Notes: a model not told the origin generated them from the letters alone. DNA of 41,550 nucleotides from an uncultured Porphyromonadaceae bacterium (GCA_949285425.1 CASEAJ010000103.1:1-41550), one strand, 5' to 3'. Positions 26,221 to 36,669 are shown, numbered from the stretch's first letter. Program-made: numbers and translations.

Positions 26221-28782
26221 ATGAAAGTGAAAGTGAACAATGTGAACGAGGCAAATTGGAGAGACATCCAAGTAAAATCCAATCTGCCGGAAAACCTTCA
26301 CAAGTTGGAGGAAATCGCTTATAACTTGTGGTGGTGTTGGGACTGCGATGCACGCAATCTATTCCGGAATATAGATCGGACGGCATGGAAAGAAGCATCA
26401 TCCAATCCTATTCAACTATTCAACATCTTAAGCTACAAGAAACTGCTTGAACTGAGCAAAGACGAACAGTTTCTCGAACGACTTGACTATGTATATGAAA
26501 AATTTCAAAACTACATAAAACAACCGTTTGACAAACAAAAGCCGACAGTAGCCTATTTTAGCATGGAATACGGTTTGAGTGAAGTGCTTAAAATTTACTC
26601 TGGAGGGCTTGGGGTGTTGGCCGGAGACTATCTGAAAGAAGCCAGCGACAGCCACGTGGACATGACCGCTATCGGATTTTTGTACAGATACGGATACTTT
26701 ACACAATCCCTGTCAATGGATGGACAACAGATAGCCGTATATGAACCACAAAATTTCAACGCATTGCCCATTAAACAGGTGAAAGACGAAAACGACCATC
26801 CGGTAGTAGTGGATGTGCCTTATCCCGACCGTCTGGTACATGCCTATATTTGGAAAGTGCAGGTGGGACGTATTGCCCTCTACCTACTGGATACAGATAA
26901 TGAACTGAACAGCGAATCTGACCGTTCCATCACACACCAACTTTACGGAGGAGATTGGGAAAACCGCTTGAAACAGGAAATCATGCTGGGTATAGGAGGT
27001 ATCCTCGCATTGAAAAAACTAGGTATCGAAAAAGAAGTCTACCACTGTAATGAAGGCCATGCCGCACTCATCAACGTGCAACGTCTGGTTGACTATATAA
27101 ACCGGGGACTCACATTCAACCAGGCACTCGAAGTAGTACGTGCCAGTTCGCTATACACCGTACACACTCCTGTTCCGGCCGGACACGACAGTTTTGATGA
27201 AGGTTTGTTTGGAAAATACATGGGAGGTTACCCGGCCCAATTGCAACTGTCATGGGATGAATTTATCGACATGGGACGCGAACAACCCGGAAACCATGGT
27301 GAAAAATTCAGCATGAGTGTATTTGCCTGCAACACATGCCAAGAAGTAAATGGTGTAAGTTGGCTACACGGTAAAGTGTCACAAAAGATGTTCAATCCAA
27401 TATGGAAAGGATATTTTCCCGAAGAATTACACGTAAGCTATGTCACAAACGGGGTTCACTTATCAACCTGGGCCGCTTCAGAATGGAAAGACGTCTATAA
27501 AAAATATTTCGGCGACAACTTTTTCAATGACCAGTCCAACAGTAAGATTTGGCAAAAAATATACGACATCCCTGATGATGAAATATGGAACACGCGTATG
27601 CTGCTGAAATCAAAACTGATAGAATTCATTCGCATTCAGTTCAAGGAGTCGTGGTTCAAATCGCAAGGTGATCCGAAAGCGGTGGTTTCCATTTTGGATT
27701 CAATCAATCCCAACGCACTCATCATTGGTTTCGGACGTCGCTTTGCCACCTACAAACGAGCTCATCTGTTATTTACAGACCTCGACCGTTTGTCAAAAAT
27801 CGTAAACGACCCGCAGCATCCGGTTCAATTCCTCTTTACCGGCAAGGCTCACCCGGCTGATGGAGGAGGACAGGGATTAATCAAGCGTATTATCGAAATA
27901 TCTCGTATGCCACAGTTCCTCGGCAAAGTCATTTTCCTTGAAAACTACGACATGCGCTTGGCCAAACGCCTGATTTCAGGTGTAGACATTTGGCTGAACA
28001 CACCAACCCGTCCGCTCGAAGCTTCGGGAACATCTGGTGAAAAAGCCCAGATGAATGGGGTACTTAACTTTTCAGTACTCGATGGCTGGTGGCTTGAAGG
28101 TTATGTAAAAGGAGCCGGTTGGGCCTTGACCGACAAACGTACCTACGAAAACCAGACCTATCAGGATGAACTTGATGCAGCAACCATATACAATATGCTG
28201 GAAAATGAAATCATTCCGCTGTACTTTGCTAAAAACACCAAAGGCTATTCACCGGAATGGATTCAATTCATCAAGAAGTCGTTTGCTGAAATAACACCCC
28301 GTTTCACCACGAAACGTATGATTGATGACTATATCAACCGTTTCTATTCCAAACAAGCTACTCGTTTTGCCCTTTTGAAAGCCAATGATTTTGCAAAAGC
28401 AAAAGAAATTGCAGCGTGGAAAGAAAAAATAGCACAGGGATGGAATTCCATCGAGGTCGTTTCGGTCGATCTTCCCGAACATTTAATACACAATCCGATT
28501 GTAGGCGAAGTTTACGACCTGAATGTCATACTCGACACCAAGGAACTGAACGAAAAAGGTATCGGAGTGGAAATGGTCATTACAAAAACAGGCAAAAACA
28601 ACGAAGAAAGCCTGTTCCATACAGTAGAACTGCAATTGGTCAAGAGTGAAGGATCTAAACTGTATTACCATGCCAACATGCAACTCGAACTGGCTGGCTC
28701 ATTCAAATACAGTTTCCGTATGTTCCCGAAAAACGAAGCCCTGCCACACCGCCAGGATTTCTGTTATGTACGTTGGATTTAA
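26221..28782 (+). CDS. glgP: Alpha-glucan (glycogen/maltodextrin) phosphorylase, short GT35 type
   Basis: An 853-residue enzyme that releases glucose 1-phosphate from alpha-1,4-glucans, with pyridoxal phosphate as cofactor. The N-terminus [21 protein letters not shown] is the DUF3417 region typical of the short bacterial Glg[11 protein letters not shown] and [16 protein letters not shown] follow, then [10 protein letters not shown] and the cofactor-binding loop [14 protein letters not shown] with Lys608 as the expected Schiff-base residue. The ATG at 26221 fits homologous N-termini; an in-frame TTG at 26167 lies inside the leader hairpin. It pairs metabolically with the glycogen synthase upstream: one builds the store, the other breaks it down. 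Confidence 0.95.
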   Translation: MKVKVNNVNEANWRDIQVKSNLPENLHKLEEIAYNLWWCWDCDARNLFRNIDRTAWKEASSNPIQLFNILSYKKLLELSKDEQFLERLDYVYEKFQNYIKQPFDKQKPTVAYFSMEYGLSEVLKIYSGGLGVLAGDYLKEASDSHVDMTAIGFLYRYGYFTQSLSMDGQQIAVYEPQNFNALPIKQVKDENDHPVVVDVPYPDRLVHAYIWKVQVGRIALYLLDTDNELNSESDRSITHQLYGGDWENRLKQEIMLGIGGILALKKLGIEKEVYHCNEGHAALINVQRLVDYINRGLTFNQALEVVRASSLYTVHTPVPAGHDSFDEGLFGKYMGGYPAQLQLSWDEFIDMGREQPGNHGEKFSMSVFACNTCQEVNGVSWLHGKVSQKMFNPIWKGYFPEELHVSYVTNGVHLSTWAASEWKDVYKKYFGDNFFNDQSNSKIWQKIYDIPDDEIWNTRMLLKSKLIEFIRIQFKESWFKSQGDPKAVVSILDSINPNALIIGFGRRFATYKRAHLLFTDLDRLSKIVNDPQHPVQFLFTGKAHPADGGGQGLIKRIIEISRMPQFLGKVIFLENYDMRLAKRLISGVDIWLNTPTRPLEASGTSGEKAQMNGVLNFSVLDGWWLEGYVKGAGWALTDKRTYENQTYQDELDAATIYNMLENEIIPLYFAKNTKGYSPEWIQFIKKSFAEITPRFTTKRMIDDYINRFYSKQATRFALLKANDFAKAKEIAAWKEKIAQGWNSIEVVSVDLPEHLIHNPIVGEVYDLNVILDTKELNEKGIGVEMVITKTGKNNEESLFHTVELQLVKSEGSKLYYHANMQLELAGSFKYSFRMFPKNEALPHRQDFCYVRWI

Positions 28783-28793
28783 TCGGAATCCAC

Positions 28794-28850
28794 ATAGAAA
28801 CAAAAAGACCGGCCGGCGAGAAATTCGCCGGCCGGTCTTTTTGTTTCTAT
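28794..28850. terminator. Strong bidirectional terminator
   Basis: A perfect 26-bp stem (28794-28819 with 28825-28850) and 5-base loop, with a GACCGGCCGGCGA core flanked by an A-run on one side and a T-run on the other. It separates the convergent glgP and DUF4835 genes and can serve both. Confidence 0.95.
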
Positions 28851-28877
28851 AACGCAAGCAATAAAAACACTTCCATG

Positions 28878-29780
28878 TCACGCATCTGCATTCATAATCC
28901 GTTCCCAATCAGCCGAACGGGTAGGCGCTATATCCGAAAGAATTTCAACCGCACCTTGTTTTTCCTCCTGAGGAGCTCCTGAAAATATATTGACCAACTC
29001 ATCTGTTTTGGAATCCATAAATATCGTGACTACTATAGCACTCGGACGTGCCCGGTTCGCCTCCCTTACCAAAGGCAATCCTTCAGCTATACGGGCACGT
29101 GCATTGGTCAAATTGACATTCATTTCATCCAAGCCAAGGCGATGATATTCATAGAAATAACCCCTGTACTTTTTAAAAGCCTCATCCAACAAATTATTCA
29201 CCAAGGCATAACGGTTTTTTGAATTCGACAGTTCAGCTTTCCAGCCGGCATAGTCCGTTGACTGGGCCGAAGAAACAATGCTCTCTGCCATTTGAAAATA
29301 GGGAGTTCCACCCAAACGTGAGAAAGAATCCATGTCGTAACCGATAATGACGTAAGCATAATATGCCAATATAGCAGTCAGATTCGATGTGAAAGTGTTT
29401 TCTACCAATTCCAGCTGATCAAATTCCTTGTATTCAAATTCTACTTCCGTATCCCGAAAATTGAACAGTGTCGAATTATAATTGGCATTATACACCGGTC
29501 GTCGCGACTGCACGGTCAGTTCTGTTGTCAATACATCATTCTCATACTTCGACACAATAAAACTCAACGTACACTCAATCCGCTCCTGATTGGTAAAGCT
29601 CATTTCAGTCCAACGCCTGTTATTCATAAAATCGGTGATGGAAGTCTGCAAAGTGGTAAATACCGATTTATTGGTTCCCTCAATCTGGTCCGAATTAATC
29701 TGCACCGTACAATTCAATTCCTGTGCCGACATTACACCCGGCAACAAAGACAATAAAAATATAAACAGACTATGCCTCAT
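28878..29780 (-). CDS. DUF4835 family secreted protein
   Basis: A 300-residue protein with a signal peptide (MRHSLFIFLLSLLPGVMSAQ). The mature part starts ELNCTVQINSDQIEGTNKSVF, the usual start of the Bacteroidetes DUF4835 family. Strands such as VEFEYKEFDQLELVENTFTSNLTAILAYYAYVIIGYDMDSF are conserved. The function is unknown to me; some family members have been linked to type IX secretion, but I would not transfer that here. The start lies 13 bases after the coaBC stop, so it is co-transcribed with coaBC, and the operon ends at the strong terminator downstream. Confidence 0.85.
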   Translation of the reverse strand: MRHSLFIFLLSLLPGVMSAQELNCTVQINSDQIEGTNKSVFTTLQTSITDFMNNRRWTEMSFTNQERIECTLSFIVSKYENDVLTTELTVQSRRPVYNANYNSTLFNFRDTEVEFEYKEFDQLELVENTFTSNLTAILAYYAYVIIGYDMDSFSRLGGTPYFQMAESIVSSAQSTDYAGWKAELSNSKNRYALVNNLLDEAFKKYRGYFYEYHRLGLDEMNVNLTNARARIAEGLPLVREANRARPSAIVVTIFMDSKTDELVNIFSGAPQEEKQGAVEILSDIAPTRSADWERIMNADA

Positions 29781-29793
29781 TGATCTTTATACA

Positions 29794-30987
29794 TTAAAAA
29801 AGTTGCTCTATTTCGTTGACAATATCTTCTGCCACCTTGTCCTTTGATTTCAATTCAAAAGGCTTTCTGCTACCTTCACGAGTCAGTATCGTTATCTTAT
29901 TCGTATTGTAACCGAAGCAGGCTTCCGGATCGTTCAACGAGTTGAGCACAATAAAATCAAAGTTTTTCCGTTCCATTTTCTCCAAAGCATGTACCTCCTC
30001 ATCGTTTGTTTCCAAAGCAAACCCCACCAAAAACTGACCGTTCCGCTTTGTTTTTCCCAAGGTTGCCGCTATATCCTGCGTAGGCTCAAGTTCCAGACAT
30101 AAAGCGTCTTTCCCTCTTTTCAACTTGACTTTGGCTTGTTCTGCCGGAGCAAAATCGGCCACTGCAGCGCACAACACCGCTCCCGACATTTCCGGATAAC
30201 TACCCGTTACAACTCTATACATTTCCTCTGCCGACTCCACATCAATACGCTTGATATTACGATGCGCACATTTCAACTGCACAGGCCCTGCCACCAAGGT
30301 AACATCCGCTCCCCGTTTTGCACATTGCTCGGCAATGGCAAAGCCCATCTTTCCTGACGAATAATTACCAATAAAACGTACCGGATCTATCTTTTCGTAT
30401 GTGGGACCGGCTGTTATCAAGATTTTTTTCCCTTGCAAAGTTTTTTCCGTAAAGAAATCATCCAGATAGCGTACGATATTTTCCGGTTCTTCCATACGCC
30501 CTTTTCCTTCCAGCCCACTGGCCAATTCACCCGCTGCCGGTTCAATGACGTGATTTCCTACTTCACGCAACGTTTGTAAATTGCGCTGGGTCGCCGGATG
30601 AGCATACATGTCCAAATCCATTGCCGGAGCCACAAAGACGGGACACTTTGCCGAAAGATAAGTTGTAAGCAACAGGTTATCGGCAATGCCGTTGGCCATT
30701 TTTCCTATCGTATTGGCTGTTGCCGGAGCCACAAGATAAGCATCTGCCCACAGTCCAAGACTCACATGGCTGTTCCAGTTTCCGTTTGTCGGATCGAAGA
30801 AATCAACCAAAATCGGATTCTTTGCCAATGTGGCCAATGTCAAAGGAGTGATAAACTCTTTTGACAATGGGGTCATAACCACTTTCACTTCCGCACCCTG
30901 TTTTACCAACAAGCGAATAAGTTGTGCCGACTTGTAGGCAGCAATGCTTCCGGTCACCCCCAATAAAATTCTTTTGCCTTGCAACAT
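29794..30987 (-). CDS. coaBC: Bifunctional phosphopantothenoylcysteine decarboxylase/phosphopantothenate-cysteine ligase
   Basis: A 397-residue enzyme for two steps of coenzyme A synthesis. The N-terminal flavoprotein half (CoaC) carries GVTGSIAAYKSAQLIR, the catalytic-histidine region SHVSLG, APATANTIGKMANGIADNLL and the ASGLEGKGRM loop. The canonical PxMNxxMW substrate motif appears as PAMDLDMYAHPA, an Asp/Tyr variant. The C-terminal ligase half (CoaB) starts at ITAGPTYEKIDPVRFIGNYSSGKMG and includes NDPEACFGYNTNKITIL. It lies downstream of rpoZ, separated by a terminator. Confidence 0.96.
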   Translation of the reverse strand: MLQGKRILLGVTGSIAAYKSAQLIRLLVKQGAEVKVVMTPLSKEFITPLTLATLAKNPILVDFFDPTNGNWNSHVSLGLWADAYLVAPATANTIGKMANGIADNLLLTTYLSAKCPVFVAPAMDLDMYAHPATQRNLQTLREVGNHVIEPAAGELASGLEGKGRMEEPENIVRYLDDFFTEKTLQGKKILITAGPTYEKIDPVRFIGNYSSGKMGFAIAEQCAKRGADVTLVAGPVQLKCAHRNIKRIDVESAEEMYRVVTGSYPEMSGAVLCAAVADFAPAEQAKVKLKRGKDALCLELEPTQDIAATLGKTKRNGQFLVGFALETNDEEVHALEKMERKNFDFIVLNSLNDPEACFGYNTNKITILTREGSRKPFELKSKDKVAEDIVNEIEQLF

Positions 30988-31090
30988 AATCGATTATTAA
31001 TATCTTCCGTCCCTTAGGCATATCGAACAGTTCTGTACACGTATGCAAAGTATTTTTGCACACACCGTCGACTACCCATCTAATGAAAAT

Positions 31091-31130
31091 AAAAAAAGAA
31101 TATCATCCCGACAACTGAGGAAGATATTCT
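31091..31130 (-). terminator. Terminator after the omega-subunit gene
   Basis: Read leftward, AGAATATC (complement of 31123-31130) pairs with GATATTCT (complement of 31097-31104), with an 18-base loop, followed by a run of Ts. It ends the bamD-rpoZ unit before coaBC. Confidence 0.7.
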
Positions 31131-31170
31131 CTTATATAATTCCAATAAACACAGGTCGGAAAACTGTTTT

Positions 31171-31512
31171 TTATTCCGGTTTATTGATTTTATTATCCTT
31201 CAACGGATTGCGATAATATATTTTTCCTTCAATAAATTCCTGCGTCGCAATAAGGGTCGGTTTGGGAAGTTTTTCGTAAAAACGCGAAATTTCAATCTGT
31301 TCCCTGTTTTCGAACACTTCTTCGATATTGTCATTATAAGAAGCAAATTCTGAAAGTTTCTTTTCCAGCTCCGATTTTAATTCCACGCTAATCTGATTCG
31401 CACGCTTAGCTATAATTTTAACAGTTTCGTACACATTACCCACTTCCGCACTCAAAGCCGGCATGTCGCGTGTCACTGTGCTCAAAGGTGCATTGATCTT
31501 CTTGTAATCCAT
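31171..31512 (-). CDS. rpoZ: RNA polymerase omega-like subunit (Rpb6/RpoZ family)
   Basis: A 113-residue protein. The segment GNVYETVKIIAKRANQISVELKSEL matches the conserved helix of omega/Rpb6, which helps RNA polymerase assembly by latching the beta' subunit. Bacteroidetes omega proteins of this type have a longer C-terminus than the E. coli protein, seen here as FYEKLPKPTLIATQEFIEGKIYYRNPL. It lies 50 bases after bamD in the same operon and ends at a terminator. Confidence 0.88.
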   Translation of the reverse strand: MDYKKINAPLSTVTRDMPALSAEVGNVYETVKIIAKRANQISVELKSELEKKLSEFASYNDNIEEVFENREQIEISRFYEKLPKPTLIATQEFIEGKIYYRNPLKDNKINKPE

Positions 31513-31562
31513 CGCAATTTATATTAGTAAAAACATTAATTGATCTTTTTCTACTTCATTCT

Positions 31563-32363
31563 CTATTCAGGTACAACCTTTCGGGCTTCCCTCAAAATAC
31601 GGTCGGCCTGCCGGCGGAATTTTCCATCAGGAAACTCATTGATAAAACTATAATATTCATCAATTGTTTCAATGAAACGTTCCTGCCTTCTTTCTGAAAT
31701 ACTCTGTACCGCCTGCTGATACCTCGACTGCAAGACAAGCATGCTCAATTCCTCACGATAGGTAGTCGAAGGATAATTTTCCAAAGCGTTCTGAGCCACA
31801 ATAACCGCTGACATATAATTGTTGCCCAAATAATTACCCAAATTATAATACAAACGGGCATTCAACAATTCCTTATATGCCAATTTATCTCTCAGTTCAT
31901 CTATCAGCCGGTTGGCTTCCGGCACCCGTTCGTTCTCCGGATAAATATCCACAAACTCCTGAAAGGACTCAATGGCATTTTTGGTAGCAGTCTGATCCAA
32001 ACGGGCATCGGGCGAATCCAGATAATAACAATAGCCTACCATGAACTTGGCTTCCTGTACATATTTCCCTTTCGGGTACGTACGCACATACGTTTTATAA
32101 TATTCTGTGGCCGAATAATAGTCTTTCTGCCCCATGTATGAACGTGCAATATAATTCAACAGAGTCTCCGAACGTTCCGTACCCCGATAATAAGTCGTCA
32201 CCTCATCAAACAAGGTCTGTGCGCGCATGTAGTCGCCTTTGTCAAAATACTCCACAGCCTTCTGATACTTCAAATCCGCATCCGAACTTTTCAACAATTT
32301 CTGATATTCGTTGCACGAAAACAGAAATATTGTGACTGCTATAAGAACAATATACTTTTTCAT
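31563..32363 (-). CDS. bamD: Outer-membrane assembly lipoprotein BamD
   Basis: A 266-residue lipoprotein; the signal ends LFSC with the lipidated cysteine at residue 17. The mature part is a set of TPR repeats: KYQKAVEYFDKGDYMRAQTLFDEV, SYMGQKDYYSATEYYKTYVRTYPKG and AIESFQEFVDIYPENERVPEA. In the BAM complex it binds BamA in the periplasm and aids outer-membrane protein folding. The start is supported by a -7 box at 32378-32385. Confidence 0.93.
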   Translation of the reverse strand: MKKYIVLIAVTIFLFSCNEYQKLLKSSDADLKYQKAVEYFDKGDYMRAQTLFDEVTTYYRGTERSETLLNYIARSYMGQKDYYSATEYYKTYVRTYPKGKYVQEAKFMVGYCYYLDSPDARLDQTATKNAIESFQEFVDIYPENERVPEANRLIDELRDKLAYKELLNARLYYNLGNYLGNNYMSAVIVAQNALENYPSTTYREELSMLVLQSRYQQAVQSISERRQERFIETIDEYYSFINEFPDGKFRRQADRILREARKVVPE

Positions 32364-32377
32364 ATAAAATCAGCGTG

Positions 32378-32385
32378 CAAAATTA
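32378..32385 (-). promoter_or_regulatory. -7 box of the bamD-rpoZ operon
   Basis: On the minus strand TAATTTTG matches TAnnTTTG, 15 bases before the bamD ATG, so the leader is very short. Confidence 0.7.
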
Positions 32386-32462
32386 AAGAATTAATCATGA
32401 ATAAAAAAATATTTCACATAAAACAAAGCCTTTACACATTCATATAAAACCAAAACGTTTCC

Positions 32463-32483
32463 AAAAACAGCAGCCATCGGCTG
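32463..32483 (-). terminator. Probable terminator after apbE
   Basis: Read leftward, CAGCC-GAT-GGCTG is followed by CTG and five Ts. The stem is short, so it is only moderately convincing. It lies between apbE and the bamD promoter. Confidence 0.5.
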
Positions 32484-32539
32484 TTCCAAATCCAGGAACG
32501 TCTTTCCCGGATAACTCAAGGACAATCACCCTGCAGCCT

Positions 32540-33586
32540 TCAATCTTCCTCACCAAGCAAATAACGGGCAAAACCATCGGTATAGACAACCCTGCTTTGT
32601 CCATCATCATCCGCATATATCAACAGACAATCCATTCCGGGAGTAGCCTCGCACAACTCAAGCGCCTTATCCTTGCCCAACACCATGAACGCTGTAGCAA
32701 ATGCATCGGCTTCCATGCAGGTAGGTGCCACTACCGTAGCACTAAGCAGATTATGATTTACCGGTGTCCCGGTACGAGGGTCAATCGTATGAGAGTACTT
32801 TTTCCCGTTCAGATAATAAAACTGACGATAATTACCCGATGTTGCCATCCCCGCATCCGTAATGGAAACAATCTTTTCTATTTCGTTACGCAAATTTGTC
32901 TCATCGTCTATCGGCTTGTTTATCCCGATACGCCACTTTTCGCCTTTCGGATTCACTCCCCGACACACCACTTCACCTCCTATTTCAACCATGTAGTTCC
33001 TACAACCGTTTTCTTCCAATAAGGCGGCCATCACATCCGATGAATATCCCTTGGCTATGGCACTTGCATCGAGCATGATACGCGGGTCCTGTTTTAACAA
33101 CCGATGATTCTCCAGTTTTATTTTCCGGTAACCCACATAAGGCATAATGGTGTCGGTCACCGGTCGTTTCGTACGGTCACCATCACCAAAACCGAAGCCC
33201 CAAGCATTGACCAGTGGGGCCACCGTGATATCAAATGCCCCATCTGTACATTGAGAAACCCGTTCTGCCACGACATACATACTTTCAAAATACCTGTCGG
33301 TACGCACTGTCGTATCATTACGGTTAATGCGCGAAATAACCGATTCCCTGTTAAATGTAGACAACGAACGGTCAAATTCCCGCATCCTTTCCTCCATTTT
33401 CTCCTGCAAGTCGACACCTTCAGGCTGTTGATATATGACCGAATAGTACGTTCCGAAAATACGTCCCGTATTCCTTATATACTCCTTGTTTCCGGTAGAG
33501 CAAGACAGCACGACAACCGCTACGCATAGCGAAACAATCAACCGCCATACCGGACAAGCAGTTTCATAAACTCTATATTTCCCCAT
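32540..33586 (-). CDS. apbE: FAD:protein FMN transferase (ApbE), lipoprotein
   Basis: A 348-residue protein that attaches FMN to threonine residues of flavoproteins such as NqrB/NqrC and RnfG. The lipoprotein signal ends VVLSC (Cys29), placing it in the periplasm. Family motifs are visible: GAFDITVAPLVNAWGFG, DASAIAKGYSSDVMA, NYMVEIGGEVVCRG, TSGNYRQFYYLNGKKYSHTIDPRTG and EADAFATAFMVLG. It starts 11 bases after the dihydroorotase stop, in an operon with it. The NQR or RNF substrates lie outside the window. Confidence 0.94.
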   Translation of the reverse strand: MGKYRVYETACPVWRLIVSLCVAVVVLSCSTGNKEYIRNTGRIFGTYYSVIYQQPEGVDLQEKMEERMREFDRSLSTFNRESVISRINRNDTTVRTDRYFESMYVVAERVSQCTDGAFDITVAPLVNAWGFGFGDGDRTKRPVTDTIMPYVGYRKIKLENHRLLKQDPRIMLDASAIAKGYSSDVMAALLEENGCRNYMVEIGGEVVCRGVNPKGEKWRIGINKPIDDETNLRNEIEKIVSITDAGMATSGNYRQFYYLNGKKYSHTIDPRTGTPVNHNLLSATVVAPTCMEADAFATAFMVLGKDKALELCEATPGMDCLLIYADDDGQSRVVYTDGFARYLLGEED

Positions 33587-33597
33587 GTTTTCTTGTT

Positions 33598-34935
33598 TTA
33601 CTGCAAAAATAAAAGTCTCATCCCCCGTACCGACTCATCAAAAACACCCTCATCATATACTTTGCAGCCATTCACCCAAGTTGTTTTCACAGCCGCATCG
33701 AAGACAGTACCTTCAAAAGGTGACCATCCGCACTTGTACAATATATTGTTTTTCGTCACAGTCCACGGACTGTTAGGATTCACCAATACCAAATCGGCAT
33801 AATACCCGCTACGAATATACCCTCTCCTGTCAATACGGTACAAGTCTGACGGAGCATGGCACATTTTTTCAACTACTTTTTCCAACGAAAAGACCCCTTG
33901 TTTCACCAGCTGCAACATGGCGGTCAACGAATGCTGCACCAGTGGCATGCCAGAAGCCGCCTTCAACGCTCCCCCTTCCTTTTCCGACAACAAATGCGGA
34001 GCATGATCGGTAGCCACTACATCTATGTGCCCATCACACACTGCCTGCCGAAGTGCCTGTCTGTCTGCAAGAGTCTTTATCGCAGGGTTACATTTGATGA
34101 GACTGCCACGCACAGCATAATCATTTTGTGAAAACCACAAATGATGCACGCACACTTCGGCTGTAACACGCTTTTCTTTCAAGGGAGTGGTGTCTGCAAA
34201 CAAGCTTATTTCTTTTTCCGTAGAAAGGTGAAAAACATGCAGGCGCGAACCGTACTTCGTTGCCAGTTCAACGGCTTTGGCTGATGACTTGTAACAAGCC
34301 TCCACATTGCGTATAAGAGGATGATATTTCACCGGGATGTCATCGCCCAACAAGGTCCGGTAGTGCTCCATGTTCCGGCGAACAGTCATTTCATCCTCAC
34401 AATGGGCCGCAATCAGCAACGGTATTTCTGCAAAAACTGCACTCAAGGCCCTTTCATCATCTACCAGCATATTCCCGGTAGACGAGCCCATAAACAATTT
34501 TACTCCGGCCACCCGACGTGCATCTATCTTTTTCAATTCCGCCAGGTTGTCATTGGTAGCCCCCATCAGGAAAGAATAGTTGGCTAAGGACTTTTCCGCA
34601 CCCAACGCATATTTTTCCTCGAGCAATTCCAATGTAGTAGTAGAAGGTTTGGTATTGGGCATGTCCATAACCGATGTCACTCCTCCGGCCACCGCTGCCC
34701 TACTTTCCGTATAGATATCTCCTTTGTGAGTCAACCCCGGTTCGCGAAAGTGCACCTGGTCATCTATCACTCCCGGCAGCAACCACAAGCCGGTTGCATC
34801 AACTACCGTGTCAGCTTCGGGCAACGCATCGCCTGCCTCGAACACCACAGCTATCAGTTCATTTTCAATCAGAACCGAACCTTTGAAGGTCCGGTTTTCA
34901 TTCACTATGGTCGCATTGCTAATCAACGTTTTCAT
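33598..34935 (-). CDS. pyrC: Dihydroorotase, class I type
   Basis: About 445 residues from the ATG at 34935 (another ATG two codons upstream at 34941). It closes carbamoyl-aspartate to dihydroorotate in pyrimidine synthesis. Visible motifs are DDQVHFREPGLTHKGDI with the HxR metal site, the GVKLFMGSSTGNML segment with the lysine expected to be carboxylated, and VVATDHAPHL with the catalytic aspartate. An in-frame GTG-type start far upstream would overlap the GT2 gene and is rejected. It lies between the GT2 gene and apbE on the same strand. Confidence 0.94.
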   Translation of the reverse strand: MKTLISNATIVNENRTFKGSVLIENELIAVVFEAGDALPEADTVVDATGLWLLPGVIDDQVHFREPGLTHKGDIYTESRAAVAGGVTSVMDMPNTKPSTTTLELLEEKYALGAEKSLANYSFLMGATNDNLAELKKIDARRVAGVKLFMGSSTGNMLVDDERALSAVFAEIPLLIAAHCEDEMTVRRNMEHYRTLLGDDIPVKYHPLIRNVEACYKSSAKAVELATKYGSRLHVFHLSTEKEISLFADTTPLKEKRVTAEVCVHHLWFSQNDYAVRGSLIKCNPAIKTLADRQALRQAVCDGHIDVVATDHAPHLLSEKEGGALKAASGMPLVQHSLTAMLQLVKQGVFSLEKVVEKMCHAPSDLYRIDRRGYIRSGYYADLVLVNPNSPWTVTKNNILYKCGWSPFEGTVFDAAVKTTWVNGCKVYDEGVFDESVRGMRLLFLQ

Positions 34936-35000
34936 ATTCATGTCTGTATCTGTGTTCCACATCCTCAAGACGGATGTTGCCTTATCCTGCCATTGAAAAA

Positions 35001-35744
35001 CTAATGGCGTTCCACAACCGGATATTTTCTGAACCAACTGTCCACTTTCAGCCTGATAACTCCCAAGAAAGCTTCGCCGAATATACCGCCACTCATTTTG
35101 GATGTGCCCAATTCGCGGTTTATGAAAATAATCGGAACCTCCTGCAATTTGAAGCCGCATTTATAAGCCGTGAACTTCATCTCTATCTGGAAAGCATATC
35201 CCTTGAAACGGATTTTATCAAGTTCTATTGTTTCAAGCACTTCCCGACGATAGCACTTGAATCCTGCCGTCGTATCGGCTATTTTCATACCGGTAATAAA
35301 CCGCACGTACTTCGAGGCAAAATAAGACATCAACACCCTTTCCATGGGCCAGTTCACCACATTCACCCCACTCACATAACGCGAGCCTATCGCTACATCT
35401 GCCCCTTGGTTGGCACAGGCATCATACAGACGCGGCAAGTCGTTCGGATTGTGTGAAAAATCGGCATCCATTTCGAACACATAGTCATAACCATGCTCCA
35501 ATCCCCATTTGAATCCGGCAATGTAAGCGGTTCCCAAACCCAGTTTTCCTTGCCGCTGCAACAGAAACAGACGATTGGGGAACACCCCCTGCAGACGCTT
35601 CACAATGTCGGCGGTGCCATCGGGCGAGCCATCGTCAACCACCAGTATATGAAACTGCACCGGTTGCGAAAATATCGCCCGGGTAATGTTCTCTATGTTT
35701 TCCTTTTCGTTGTACGTAGGAATGATAACCAGGTTTGAAGTCAT
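35001..35744 (-). CDS. GT2 glycosyltransferase, polyprenol-phosphate mannosyltransferase-like
   Basis: A 247-residue soluble GT-A enzyme. It begins VIIPTYNEKENIENI, has VVDDGSPDGTADIV and the DxD-containing EMDADFSHNPNDLP, then GSRYVSG and DTTAGFKCYRREVL, the pattern of DPM1/polyprenol monophosphomannose synthases. It would transfer a sugar from a nucleotide donor to a polyprenyl phosphate at the inner membrane. No C-terminal membrane helices are present, as in the short DPM1 type. Its start lies 23 bases after the MBL-hydrolase stop. The exact sugar is not certain. Confidence 0.88.
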   Translation of the reverse strand: MTSNLVIIPTYNEKENIENITRAIFSQPVQFHILVVDDGSPDGTADIVKRLQGVFPNRLFLLQRQGKLGLGTAYIAGFKWGLEHGYDYVFEMDADFSHNPNDLPRLYDACANQGADVAIGSRYVSGVNVVNWPMERVLMSYFASKYVRFITGMKIADTTAGFKCYRREVLETIELDKIRFKGYAFQIEMKFTAYKCGFKLQEVPIIFINRELGTSKMSGGIFGEAFLGVIRLKVDSWFRKYPVVERH

Positions 35745-35767
35745 TTGCTCGTATTTATTTTTTGTTT

Positions 35768-36625
35768 TTATTGTCTCATGTCCGACGAAACATGCTGTAT
35801 CCGTTCCGCCTGCAAATCGCTTTGCAATTCATAAAGCATCGAAGGCGAGAGCCGTTCCAACACTGTCAGTTCCAAATCCCTTTCCACAACAATCTGCCGG
35901 TTTTCCAAATGACGGGTTATCGTCTGCAGGGCCAATTCCGGCAGGTTATTTTCCTTGCTCAAATGACATAAAAAGACATGCTTCAGTCGCTCCCGATAAT
36001 TTTCGGCCAGACACATCCCCGCCTGATCATTGCTCAAATGGCCGGTCGATGCCATGATGCGTTGTTTCAAATGGTATGGATAACTGCCCTCACGCAACAT
36101 TCTTTCATCATAATTTGCTTCCAGCACCAGATAGTCTGCCCTTTTCATATGTTCCATCACCTCGCTGCCTGCATAGCCCAAGTCCGTGGCAAAAGTGATT
36201 CTCGTGCCCCGATACTCCACCGTGTAACCCACACTGTCCGTTGCATCGTGCGACACGGGGAAAGCCGTCACATTCATTTCACCCACCTTCACCGTTTCAC
36301 CTTTTTCCACATATCGCCGGCACGCCGACAAGTCGTGCGTCACACAATAACTGCGGTCAATGCCCTCATGCACCTTTCGGGTTGAATAAACTGGTATGTG
36401 AAAACGCTCGCCCATACTACCCACACCACGAATGTGGTCTGCATGGTCGTGCGTAACAAACACCCCCCATATCTTGTCAAAGTCAAGCCCTATATTCCTC
36501 AAACATTTACGAATGGTGCGCGAACCTATCCCCGCATCAATCAAAATGCCATATGATGCATTTCCCACAAAATAGCAATTGCCGCTACTGCCACTTGCCA
36601 GACTCTGAAATTTCAATCTGTCCAT
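35768..36625 (-). CDS. Metallo-beta-lactamase-fold hydrolase, YycJ/WalJ-like
   Basis: About 285 residues from the ATG at 36625; a longer GTG start at 36649 is less likely. The start MDRLKFQSLASGSSGNCYFVG and the metal-binding FVTHDHADHIRG motif are typical of the YycJ/WalJ group of MBL-fold proteins, thought to act on nucleic acids. Later ligands include PVSHDATDSVGYTV, FATDLGY and STGHLSN. It is the first gene of a leftward operon with GT2, pyrC and apbE, with a -7 box at 36670-36677. Confidence 0.9.
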   Translation of the reverse strand: MDRLKFQSLASGSSGNCYFVGNASYGILIDAGIGSRTIRKCLRNIGLDFDKIWGVFVTHDHADHIRGVGSMGERFHIPVYSTRKVHEGIDRSYCVTHDLSACRRYVEKGETVKVGEMNVTAFPVSHDATDSVGYTVEYRGTRITFATDLGYAGSEVMEHMKRADYLVLEANYDERMLREGSYPYHLKQRIMASTGHLSNDQAGMCLAENYRERLKHVFLCHLSKENNLPELALQTITRHLENRQIVVERDLELTVLERLSPSMLYELQSDLQAERIQHVSSDMRQ

Positions 36626-36669
36626 CTGTATTCCACTTCCAAAACGCACACACCATTTTATTTACCTCA

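Noticed and set aside
34936..35160. Longer N-terminus of dihydroorotase
   Set aside because: It overlaps the GT2 gene and lacks similarity to dihydroorotase; the ATG at 34935 gives the usual length.
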